From a virus, in the IMG/VR virus record IMGVR_UViG_3300034168_000029, positions 1 through 39,658 of that record: a stretch of DNA of 39,658 nucleotides, one strand, 5' to 3'. The translations under genes were made by a program, and so were the position numbers. Positions 6,627 to 13,816 of this stretch are shown here, in pieces. A model generated the notes under the pieces. It had not been told where the DNA came from and ran no database searches. It saw nothing but the letters and a program-made list of their open reading frames with translations. How positions within the stretch are numbered: position 1 is the first letter of the stretch; each line of letters opens with the position of its first letter.

Positions 6627-7226
6627 ATGAGTTCAATTTCAGCAGGTATAGCATCAGGCACCGCGCTAGTTAACACTGGCGATACGACAGGGGTATTGCA
6701 ACTACAAGTAAACGGCACAACGCCTTCTGTTACTTTAGCCGCAAACGGCTCTATTGGTGTTGGCTCTACGCCGGGCTACGGGACTAGCGGGCAGGTGCTG
6801 ACATCAGCGGGTACAGGCTCTGCGCCTACGTGGACAACCCCTGCTAGTGCAACCGCCGCTACCCAAGCGCAAATGGAGGCTGCATCATCCAACACGGTTT
6901 TTGCAACACCATTAAGCCTAAAGTGGAATCCCGGCGTAGCTAAGATGTGGTTAAAATGTGATGCGGCGGGAACAATTAACGCTTCATTGAATGTTACATC
7001 TATAAGTGATGATGGAACAGGGCGCGTTACAGTTACTCTTACTACTTCTTTTTCAAGTGCTGACTATTCCGTAGTAGGCTCTGCTTCTACGGCTGAGTTA
7101 GGTCAAGCACGATTTTTAACTATTTTTAGCCCAGCGGCGGGCAGTTTTACAGGCAATTGTTTTAGCACAAGCGGGCAGGTAGACCCGGTTAATTACTTTT
7201 TTGCTGCTTTTGGAGATCAATCATGA
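6627..7226 (+). CDS. Tail fibre-like protein, GTSGQVLTSAG type
   Basis: This 199-residue protein has an N-terminal TGDTTGVLQLQVNG segment and a GYGTSGQVLTSAGTGSAPTW motif, a connector element often seen in phage fibres and also present at 7556-8293. A C-terminal domain starting NPGVAKMWLKCDAAGT and containing SDDGTGRVTVTLTTSF resembles a common fibre-tip domain. A receptor-contacting role is likely. The gene overlaps the next, putative chaperone gene by four bases (ATGA), forming a fibre/chaperone pair. Confidence 0.7.
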   Translation: MSSISAGIASGTALVNTGDTTGVLQLQVNGTTPSVTLAANGSIGVGSTPGYGTSGQVLTSAGTGSAPTWTTPASATAATQAQMEAASSNTVFATPLSLKWNPGVAKMWLKCDAAGTINASLNVTSISDDGTGRVTVTLTTSFSSADYSVVGSASTAELGQARFLTIFSPAAGSFTGNCFSTSGQVDPVNYFFAAFGDQS

Positions 7227-7552
7227 GCCGTATTGTGTATACAAATCAACATGGTGGCGTTGTTATTGTTACTCCTGTAATTAACACAATGCCAGAGCGC
7301 GAAAATATTACGGAAGAACAAGCTCTGCAAAGGGCAATTTCAAAGCTGCCGCTAGAAGCTGTTAATTATGTTGTTTTAGATGAGTCTGTTATACCAACAG
7401 ATAGAACATATAGAAACGCTTGGGTGTTGTCGCCAGATAAAACAACTATTACTGTAGACCAAACAAAAATAAACTCAACAGCCGCCCCAACCAAAGAACA
7501 ACTGCTTGCAGAGCTACAAGCCTTAACGGCTAAAATACAATCACTGGAGTAA
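7223..7552 (+). CDS. Putative tail fibre assembly chaperone (first)
   Basis: This 109-residue, mostly acidic protein follows a fibre gene with an ATGA overlap. The N-terminal part (MSRIVYTNQHGGVVIVTPV) is a small mixed domain. The last 22 residues, starting PTKEQLLAELQAL, form a heptad-like helix that closely matches the end of the protein at 8303-8545. Small proteins with such C-terminal coiled-coil tails downstream of fibre genes are usually fibre assembly chaperones or tail accessory proteins. Its last codons (CTGGAG) form the ribosome-binding site of the next gene. Confidence 0.6.
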   Translation: MSRIVYTNQHGGVVIVTPVINTMPERENITEEQALQRAISKLPLEAVNYVVLDESVIPTDRTYRNAWVLSPDKTTITVDQTKINSTAAPTKEQLLAELQALTAKIQSLE

Positions 7553-7555
7553 ACG

Positions 7556-8293
7556 ATGGCCTTAATTTTAGATGGTACAAACACCCCAACGCTAGGTGGC
7601 GTAGGCTACGGAGATGGGACTGAGCTTGCATTTAGCGCGGCAGGTACTTCTGGACAGGTATTGACCTCGGCCGGGGGCGCTGCGCCTACGTGGGTTACTC
7701 CGGGCGGTGGCTTTACAACAATGTCTGTCTCAACATCATCGGGAACATTCACTATCCCGACAGGCATCACCACACTTAAAATTACTGTTGTTGGTGGTGG
7801 TGGCGGTGGCGGCAATGCTAACGGGTCAACTGACGGGGCTACAGGGGGTACAAGTAGCGTTGCTTCAGGAACTCAAACAATAACAACCATATCTGCTACA
7901 GGTGGAGGGGGAACAGCAAGTTCTGGATCACAACCAACTGATGGCGGTGTAGGTAGCGGCGGGCAGTTAAACATTACGGGAAGTTCTGGGCAATTCAATG
8001 CAACTAATAAAGGCGGCGTTGGTGGAGGATCAATATTTGGCGGAAGCGGAAAATATAGTCAGGCTGGTGATCCAGGTAATAATGGAAATCTTTATGGTGG
8101 CGGCGGCGGTGGCTCTGTTGCTTCAGGTTCGATAGGTAATGGTGGCAGTGGTGGTGGTGCGTCAATTAAATACTTTACCGGACTTACGCCGGGAAATACT
8201 TTAACTGTCACTGTGGGAACAGGTGGTGCTGGTGGTACAGGCACTTATGCCGGTGGTGCTGGCGCGGCTGGTGTAGTAATTTTTGAATACTAA
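7556..8293 (+). CDS. Glycine-rich fibre/adhesin
   Basis: This is a 245-residue protein. The N-terminus (MALILDGTNTPTLGGVGY) and GTSGQVLTSAGGAAPTW connector are followed by a Gly-rich region from about residue 83 to the end, with blocks such as VVGGGGGGGN and YGGGGGGSV, and a terminal GVVIFEY. This layout matches Gly-rich adhesins whose polyglycine strands pack into a sandwich at the fibre tip; variable loops between Gly blocks bind receptor. Start ATG 7556 is preceded by GGAG. The downstream neighbour is another putative chaperone. Confidence 0.75.
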   Translation: MALILDGTNTPTLGGVGYGDGTELAFSAAGTSGQVLTSAGGAAPTWVTPGGGFTTMSVSTSSGTFTIPTGITTLKITVVGGGGGGGNANGSTDGATGGTSSVASGTQTITTISATGGGGTASSGSQPTDGGVGSGGQLNITGSSGQFNATNKGGVGGGSIFGGSGKYSQAGDPGNNGNLYGGGGGGSVASGSIGNGGSGGGASIKYFTGLTPGNTLTVTVGTGGAGGTGTYAGGAGAAGVVIFEY

Positions 8294-8302
8294 GGAACAA
8301 CT

Positions 8303-8545
8303 ATGCCAAATTACGCAATTATCGAAAACGGTAAAGTAATCAATACGGTAGTTGCCGAGGCAGACTACGCAACTACTCAAGGCTGGGTTGAGCTAACAAG
8401 CGGCGGCATTGATTGGGACTACGTTAACGGTCAGTTTGTAGATAACCGCCCTGTACCTGAAGTGGTAACGCCACCCGCACCAACCAAAGAACAACTGATG
8501 GCGCAACTTACTGCGTTATCTGCACAAATACAAGCACTGGAGTAA
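8303..8545 (+). CDS. Putative tail fibre assembly chaperone (second)
   Basis: This 80-residue protein begins MPNYAIIENGKVINTVVAE, a start typical of small phage tail-fibre accessory proteins (ENGKVxNxVxAE, then GWVEL). A Pro-rich linker (RPVPEVVTPPAPTKEQL) leads into a helix ending AQIQALE that is almost the same as the end of the 7223-7552 protein. It follows the Gly-rich adhesin, so it probably helps fold it. Ends CTGGAGTAA, which again supplies the ribosome-binding site for the following gene. Confidence 0.65.
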   Translation: MPNYAIIENGKVINTVVAEADYATTQGWVELTSGGIDWDYVNGQFVDNRPVPEVVTPPAPTKEQLMAQLTALSAQIQALE

Positions 8546-8548
8546 GAC

Positions 8549-9115
8549 ATGACCACAACGATTAATGCGGATACTTCAACAGGTGGGGCAATCATTACCG
8601 GTGATGCGTCTGGTGAATTGGCGCTACAGTCTGCTGGTACAACCGCACTAACAGCCGCATCGGGTAATTTGACCGTTGCCCAAAAAATGACTGTTATCGG
8701 TACGGCCAGCATTGCAGGTTTAAAGATTGCCGATGTATTGGAGACTTCCACAGTTTCTGCTACTGCGGCCACAGGCACAATTGCCTATGACGTAACCACT
8801 CAAGCCGTGTTGTACTACACGACCAACGCTTCGGGTAACTTCACAGTCAACTTCCGTGGCTCTAGCGGTACATCGCTTAATACTTTGATGGCTACTGGTG
8901 AATCTGTGACTGTGGCTTTCTTAGTGACCAACGGTGCTACAGCTTATTACAACAGTGCGGTTCAGGTTGACGGTAGCAGCGTGACACCTAAATACCAAGG
9001 CGGTACTGCCTATGCGGCGGGTAACGCAAGTGCAGTTGATGTCTATATGTACACGATTATCAAGACGGGCAATGCGGCTTTTACCGTGTTCACTTCACAA
9101 ACTAAGTTTGCATAA
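8549..9115 (+). CDS. Virion/tail structural protein (beta-rich)
   Basis: This 188-residue Thr/Ala/Gly-rich protein starts MTTTINADTSTGGAIITGD. The N-terminal third (LALQSAGTTALTAASG) looks like a fibre shaft or attachment stretch. The rest (VLYYTTNASGNFTVNFRG, VTNGATAYYNSAVQVDG) looks like one beta domain. I recall similar proteins as common in aquatic phages without assigned function. It lies in the fibre block. No enzyme motif is seen. Confidence 0.65.
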   Translation: MTTTINADTSTGGAIITGDASGELALQSAGTTALTAASGNLTVAQKMTVIGTASIAGLKIADVLETSTVSATAATGTIAYDVTTQAVLYYTTNASGNFTVNFRGSSGTSLNTLMATGESVTVAFLVTNGATAYYNSAVQVDGSSVTPKYQGGTAYAAGNASAVDVYMYTIIKTGNAAFTVFTSQTKFA

Positions 9116-9124
9116 GGACACAAC

Positions 9125-11116
9125 ATGCCTTTAATAGCTACCCGTGGCGCTGCATCTGCCCAAGGCTTTGGTGAGTTTGCACAGGCAACTGCTGTTAACT
9201 ACATCGAGGACATGTTCTCTACGTATCTCTATACCGGTAATGGCTCTACGCAGACGATTACCAACGGTATTGATTTAGCTGGTGATGGTGGGCTTACTTG
9301 GATTAAATACCGTGACGGAGCTTTTGGTAATGGGCATTATTTATACGATACGGTAAGAGGCGCTGGTAAGGCACTACAATCTAATTTAACTGATGCTGAA
9401 ACTGCAACTGATAGCAGACTTACATCTTTTAATTCAGATGGCTTTTCATTATCAACCGCAGGTGGAAGCGGTATAAATGCAAGCACATATCCTTACGTCT
9501 CATGGACATTCCGCGAACAGCCTAAGTTCTTTGATATTGTGACTTATACGGGGGATGGAGTTGCTGGCAGAACAGTAGCTCACAATCTTGGCTCTGTGCC
9601 GGGATGTATTATGGTAAAAAATATTAGTAGAGCTACAGATTGGATTGTTTACCATAGGTCTATTGGCGCAACTGGCGCACTTTATCTTAATACTACTACG
9701 GCTACTGTTACTGCTACTTCATTTTGGAATAATACTAGCCCAACATCTACGCAATTTACTACTGGAACGTGGACAGGAACTAATTATTCAGGCGATACAT
9801 TCGTAGCCTACCTATTCGCCCACGACGCAGGAGGCTTTGGCCTTACTGGTACGGACAATGTGATTAGCTGCGGGACGTTTACTACTGATGGCGGTGCTAA
9901 TGCTGATGTGACACTTGGATATGAACCACAATTTGTCATTACTAAATCAACCAGTGTAGTCGATTGGTATGTATCTGACATAATGCGAGACATGTCAGTA
10001 ACAAATTCTAGGTATCTAATACCAAATACATCAGGCGCTGAAGTGTCAAATGGAAGTGGTGTTTGGATTCCAACCGCTACAGGATTACAAATTCGTGGAT
10101 TGGGTTCAGGTGGACAAACACACATCTACATAGCCATACGTCGTGGCCCGATGAAAGTGCCTACGTTGGGTACGACTGTGTTTGCGCCAATTGCTAGAAC
10201 TGGAACAGGAAGCGCAGTGACTGTATCAACATCATTAATATCTACAGATGCAGTTCTTACGCTTAATAGAGGTGGTGGAACTTACACCCCGTTTGTTAAT
10301 AGGCTTGTTGGAACTGGTCGTTATTTAACTCCTGTTGATACGGTTGCGGAAATAACGCAAACAGAAACTGTGCAATTTGATGCAAATGACGCGGTTAAAT
10401 GGCCTGCATCTACTGCATTTGGTGGAAGCGGTAATTTATCTGGGAATAGTTACGTAAATTATCTATTCCGTCGCGCACCCGGCTTCTTTGATGTGGTTTG
10501 CTATACGGGCTTAGACACCAATCAAACAGTTAATCACAATCTTGGTGTTGCTCCAGAGTTAATAATTGTAAAAAGAAGAAATGGAACAGCTTATTGGCCT
10601 GTGTATTCACAAAACATAATAGGCACAAACATAGGTGGCGCAGGTAGATCAACACCTTATATAAATGTTGATTTTGCTGCGGGAGGGCTAGACGCTGATT
10701 TTTGGACTGCAACTGTCCCAACAACAACAACTTTTACATTGGCTGGTGGAGGACTTTGGACAAACTCATCCGGCAACACTTACGTCGCTTACTTATTCGC
10801 AACCTGCGCTGGTGTCTCTAAGGTAGGCAGCTACACAGGCACAGGCGCATTACAGACGGTAGCTTGCGGGTTTACTAGCGGGGCGAGGTTCGTGCTTATT
10901 AAACGCGCTGACTCTACTGGTGATTGGTACGTATGGGACTCGGCGCGTGGCATTACGTCAGGTAACGATCCGTATTTGCTACTCAACAGTACAGCGGCTG
11001 AAGTCACCAGCACCAATTACGTTGACACCGACACCACAGGCTTTAAAGTAACCGCAGCAGCACCGGCAGCGTTAAATGCTTCAGGTGGTACATACATTTT
11101 CCTTGCTGTGGCGTAG
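9125..11116 (+). CDS. Large tail/adhesin protein with repeated DUF7483-like modules
   Basis: This is a 663-residue protein. A short N-terminal segment precedes several related modules with the pattern YTGxG..QTI or QTV, HNLGxxPxxIxVK, W.VY and YVAYLFA. They start near residues 36, 141, 461 and 571. The first also contains LTWIKYRDGAFGN and LTSFNSDGFSL. I recall this as the DUF7483-type domain found repeated in phage tail proteins. A receptor-binding or host-surface contact role is probable. The gene ends just before a homing endonuclease gene with its own -10-like box. Confidence 0.7.
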   Translation: MPLIATRGAASAQGFGEFAQATAVNYIEDMFSTYLYTGNGSTQTITNGIDLAGDGGLTWIKYRDGAFGNGHYLYDTVRGAGKALQSNLTDAETATDSRLTSFNSDGFSLSTAGGSGINASTYPYVSWTFREQPKFFDIVTYTGDGVAGRTVAHNLGSVPGCIMVKNISRATDWIVYHRSIGATGALYLNTTTATVTATSFWNNTSPTSTQFTTGTWTGTNYSGDTFVAYLFAHDAGGFGLTGTDNVISCGTFTTDGGANADVTLGYEPQFVITKSTSVVDWYVSDIMRDMSVTNSRYLIPNTSGAEVSNGSGVWIPTATGLQIRGLGSGGQTHIYIAIRRGPMKVPTLGTTVFAPIARTGTGSAVTVSTSLISTDAVLTLNRGGGTYTPFVNRLVGTGRYLTPVDTVAEITQTETVQFDANDAVKWPASTAFGGSGNLSGNSYVNYLFRRAPGFFDVVCYTGLDTNQTVNHNLGVAPELIIVKRRNGTAYWPVYSQNIIGTNIGGAGRSTPYINVDFAAGGLDADFWTATVPTTTTFTLAGGGLWTNSSGNTYVAYLFATCAGVSKVGSYTGTGALQTVACGFTSGARFVLIKRADSTGDWYVWDSARGITSGNDPYLLLNSTAAEVTSTNYVDTDTTGFKVTAAAPAALNASGGTYIFLAVA

Positions 11117-11123
11117 CGTATAG

Positions 11124-11129
11124 TATAAT
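11124..11129 (+). promoter_or_regulatory. Perfect TATAAT -10 box upstream of the homing endonuclease gene
   Basis: TATAAT at 11124-11129 lies in the only gap of the fibre region, 26 bases before ATG 11156. The best -35 candidates (TTGCTG at 11103 or CCTTGC at 11101) are poor, so a promoter is possible but not secure. An AAGGAG at 11145-11150, five bases before the ATG, gives strong translation initiation. A private promoter would fit a self-contained mobile gene. Confidence 0.4.
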
Positions 11130-11155
11130 TGGCGATAACCTAACAAGGAGTCGCC

Positions 11156-11815
11156 ATGCAAGTTTGTACGAAATGTTTAATTGAGAAGTTGTTATTAGAG
11201 TTTGAGTTTAGAAAAGACAATGGACTGTATCGACGAGTTTGCCGTGAGTGCCAAAAGCCAGCAAGAAATGCGGCATTAGCAAAACGTAGATCAACATTGA
11301 TGGGGCGATATAAGATGCAAAAACAAAACGCTTTAGCCCGTGGGATTCCGTTTTTGCTTTCTTTTGAGCAATGGCTTGCTGTGTGGACGGATTCAGGGGA
11401 ACTTGAGCAAAGAGGTCGGGGCGCAAGCAAGTTCTGTATGTGTCGGCATAACGATGTTGGTGCGTATGAAGTTGAAAATGTGTTTATCGGCACTGGACGG
11501 GAAAATGTCAGGGTTGGAAATTTGGGCAAAGTTGTGTCTGAAGAAACGCGCAAAAAAATATCAAAATCCAAGTTTGGTAAGCCGAACCCTTGGTCTGTTG
11601 GAGAGTTAAACCCTATGCACCGACTTGAAGTAAAGGCAAAAATAAGTTTGGCTATTGGCGGGGGAAACCATTATAAACAACGAGGTGTTAATACGCCAAA
11701 AGGATATTTTGTTACTGCTAAAGCGGCTTCTGACGCGTTAGGCATACCAAAATCAACAGTAGAGTGGAGAGCTAGATATAATAAATCTGGCTTTTCTTTT
11801 CCAGAATTTGCTTAA
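11156..11815 (+). mobile_element. Free-standing homing endonuclease with zinc ribbon, HNH-like core and NUMOD motifs
   Basis: This is a 219-residue protein. Two CxxC pairs (C4/C7 and C29/C32) form an N-terminal zinc ribbon. The segment around residues 94-113 (CMCRHNDVGAYEVENVFIG) has the R-x-N/D-x-G-Y-x-x-x-N-V layout of HNH homing enzymes. Residues about 126-145 (SEETRKKISKSKFGKPNP) look like a NUMOD3 DNA-binding motif. The C-terminus (TAKAASDALGIPKSTVEWR) looks like a NUMOD1 helix-turn-helix. Such genes encode site-specific nucleases that spread by copying themselves into intact alleles. It sits between a fibre gene and its putative chaperone and appears A/T-richer than its neighbours. Confidence 0.8.
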
Positions 11816-11825
11816 AGGAAAGATC

Positions 11826-12332
11826 ATGCAAGTACGAATCAGATCAAATGGTGCGGTAATGTATGAAGGTGAGTTTCGTGCGTACACAAAAGCCAATGGT
11901 GGCCCTACATGGGAGACAACAACAACTGAGGTTTTAGAAGCCTTGGGTGCTGATGTAGTCTTTGAAGGCCCACAAGCGACCGGCGGTACCGTGTACCAAT
12001 ACTCGCAAGCTGCTAGTGTAGAGCAGGTCGATGGTCGGTGGTTCACTAAGTACGTCCTTGGCCCAATCTTTGCGGATCGTCCTGCTACTGAGACTGAGCC
12101 AGCGCAAACGGCGGCGGAACAAGAGGCTGCATACAAAGCCGCTAGAGACGCGGAGCAAGCCAAGTCAGTTAGATCAAGCCGTAACGAAAAGCTAAAAGAG
12201 TCCGATTGGACACAGGTAATAGACTCGCCGGTAGATCAAACTGTGTGGGCTACGTATCGTCAGGCGTTGCGTGATGTAACGGCACAAGACGGTTTCCCTT
12301 GGACGATTACTTGGCCTGAACAACCGGAGTAA
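11826..12332 (+). CDS. Phage tail assembly chaperone-like protein
   Basis: The start is ATG 11826, preceded by AAAGGAAAG; an in-frame TTG at 11808 would overlap the endonuclease gene. This gives 168 residues. The N-terminal part (MQVRIRSNGAVMYEGEFRAY) is a small beta domain. The C-terminal part (RNEKLKESDWTQVIDSPVD, then YRQALRDVTAQDGFPW) has the hallmark W-T-Q...YRQALRD...FPW pattern of the Phage_tail_APC family, small chaperones that accompany tail fibre genes. It probably serves the 9125-11116 protein, from which it is separated by the mobile endonuclease. Confidence 0.75.
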   Translation: MQVRIRSNGAVMYEGEFRAYTKANGGPTWETTTTEVLEALGADVVFEGPQATGGTVYQYSQAASVEQVDGRWFTKYVLGPIFADRPATETEPAQTAAEQEAAYKAARDAEQAKSVRSSRNEKLKESDWTQVIDSPVDQTVWATYRQALRDVTAQDGFPWTITWPEQPE

Positions 12333-12364
12333 CTGTGGTGGATGTTTAGACAGGGGGGTGATGA

Positions 12365-12625
12365 ATGAACATGCAAGACATTATGAAGGCGATAATCCCC
12401 ATCGCTTTATCCGCAATCGTTTGGCTGCTTGGGCAGGTAGGTAGTTTCTCTGAACGCCTAACAAAGATTGAAGGCCAGATGCCCGCTTTGATTACGTCGC
12501 AGGGTGTGCCAACTGACAGCCCGTTAAGTGCAGAGCGCCGCCATGCCATGAAAGAAGAAATCTACAAAGATATTCACGACCTGCAAGTTCGGATCAAACT
12601 AATGGAAGAGCGAGGTAAACACTGA
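12365..12625 (+). CDS. Small membrane protein of the lysis region (possible holin or holin partner)
   Basis: This 86-residue protein has one hydrophobic segment at about residues 9-26 (AIIPIALSAIVWLLGQV), followed by charged helices (SERLTKIEGQMP, then KEEIYKDIHDLQVRIKLMEE) likely to form a coiled coil. The start ATG 12365 follows a GGGGGGTGA stretch. It is directly upstream of the 3TM holin and overlaps it by one base (TGATG). One N-terminal membrane segment with a cytoplasmic or periplasmic coil suits a class III-like holin or regulator, but it could be another small phage membrane protein. Confidence 0.6.
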   Translation: MNMQDIMKAIIPIALSAIVWLLGQVGSFSERLTKIEGQMPALITSQGVPTDSPLSAERRHAMKEEIYKDIHDLQVRIKLMEERGKH

Positions 12626-13140
12626 TGCTGACATTACTTTCTACGCTGATAAGTTTCCTGATGGGCGGGTTGCCTAAGGTTTTGGATTTCTTCCAAGATC
12701 GGGCAGACAAAGGGCATGAGCTAAAGTTAGCAGCCATGCAAACTGAGCGTGAGCTACAACTGGCTGCGGCAGGCTATGCAGGGCAAGCAAAAGTAGAAGA
12801 AATAAAACTCGATGAGATCAAAATCCAATCTTCTGCGGATACCCAGCAAGCCTTAATGGGTGCCCAGCAGGCTGAAATGCAGGCTATCTATGCCCACGAC
12901 ACAAGCCTGAACGAGGGCACCAGCCAGTGGATGAAGAACCTCCGCGCTGGTGTGCGCCCGATTATCACGTTCGGCTTCTTTTTTCTGCTAGTGGCCATTG
13001 ATGTCGGTCTGTATATTCACGGCATTAATAATAATGTATCTTTTGACATCCTTGCAGATCAGCTTTGGGATGACGAGACGCAAGCCTTGTTTGCCGCAAT
13101 AATAAGCTTCCATTTCGGGGGCCGGGCGTTTGGCAAATGA
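12625..13140 (+). CDS. 3TM-type phage holin
   Basis: This is a 171-residue protein. A hydrophobic N-terminus (LLSTLISFLMGGLPKVL) is followed by a long charged helix (about 25-100), then NLRAGVRPIITFGFFFLLVA and a last hydrophobic stretch ending FAAIISFHFGGRAFGK. The R-x-x-x-R-P-I-x-T segment and FHFGGRAFGK end are characteristic of the three-membrane-segment holin family also known from gene transfer agents. It would permeabilise the inner membrane to release the lysozyme encoded two genes downstream. Overlaps the next gene by four bases. Confidence 0.8.
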   Translation: MLTLLSTLISFLMGGLPKVLDFFQDRADKGHELKLAAMQTERELQLAAAGYAGQAKVEEIKLDEIKIQSSADTQQALMGAQQAEMQAIYAHDTSLNEGTSQWMKNLRAGVRPIITFGFFFLLVAIDVGLYIHGINNNVSFDILADQLWDDETQALFAAIISFHFGGRAFGK

Positions 13141-13322
13141 CACGCCTATTAATACTGGTTCTGCTGTGTATTCTTATAGCGTTCCATATGTTTGGTTGTG
13201 CAGATAAGCACGCAGATTGCGTAGAGATGGCGCAGCGCGAGTATTCCAACGCCCACCCAGAGACAAGTTACAGCCAGCTAATATTGAAACGTCAAGACTT
13301 TGAGCGTCGGTGTCCACAATGA
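13137..13322 (+). CDS. Small lipoprotein-like protein, possible Rz1-like spanin component
   Basis: This 61-residue protein begins with a hydrophobic signal (MTRLLILVLLCILIAFHMFGC) in which C21 could be lipidated; the lipobox MFGC is imperfect. The short polar remainder contains two further Cys residues (C28 and C59). It lies between holin and endolysin with ATGA overlaps on both sides, where spanins are often encoded. No clear inner-membrane partner (Rz-like) is seen unless it is the 12365-12625 protein. The assignment is positional and tentative. Confidence 0.55.
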   Translation: MTRLLILVLLCILIAFHMFGCADKHADCVEMAQREYSNAHPETSYSQLILKRQDFERRCPQ

Positions 13323-13813
13323 AATTTACCGCCCTACACGAGCTTAAATACCACGAAGGGGTAAGGAAGAAGCCTTACTTAGATAGTGTACTGCTGTGGA
13401 CGACAGGGGTGGGGCATCTGATAGCGCCGAAAGCACATCTGGAAATGACGCTTGTTCAGCGCAAGGAAGCTAAAGCTGCGGGCTTATTAAAGTGTCCGGC
13501 GGAGTGGGACAGGGGGCTAACGAATGCCGAAGTGGATGAGATTCTTGCGTATGATCTCCGCCGGTTTGAACGAGGCGTTCTACGTCTTTGCCCTAATGGG
13601 CTTACTCAAGGGCGGTATAACAGCCTTGTCAGTTTTGCATTTAATGCAGGACTAGGCCGATTACAAAGTTCGTCGATCCGTACTAAGCACAACCGTGGCG
13701 ATTTTGATGGCGCTAGTGATGCTTTTCTGCTATATAGAATGGCAGGTGGTGTAGTCCAAAAGGGGCTAGAAACCCGCCGTAAAGACGAACGCGCAATGTA
13801 CCTGAGTGGGTAA
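13319..13813 (+). CDS. Endolysin, GH24 T4-type lysozyme
   Basis: The start is ATG 13319, overlapping the upstream stop (ATGA); an in-frame GTG at 13310 is less likely. The enzyme has 164 residues, matching T4 lysozyme in size. The catalytic triad is visible as E13, D22 and T28, with the E-x8-D-x5-T spacing of T4 lysozyme (E11, D20, T26), in HEGVRKKPYLDSVLLWTTG. Later conserved segments are SFAFNAGLG and the KGLETRRKDERAMYL end. It hydrolyses the beta-1,4 bond between MurNAc and GlcNAc. No signal peptide is seen, so release depends on the holin. Confidence 0.9.
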   Translation: MKFTALHELKYHEGVRKKPYLDSVLLWTTGVGHLIAPKAHLEMTLVQRKEAKAAGLLKCPAEWDRGLTNAEVDEILAYDLRRFERGVLRLCPNGLTQGRYNSLVSFAFNAGLGRLQSSSIRTKHNRGDFDGASDAFLLYRMAGGVVQKGLETRRKDERAMYLSG

Positions 13814-13816
13814 ATA

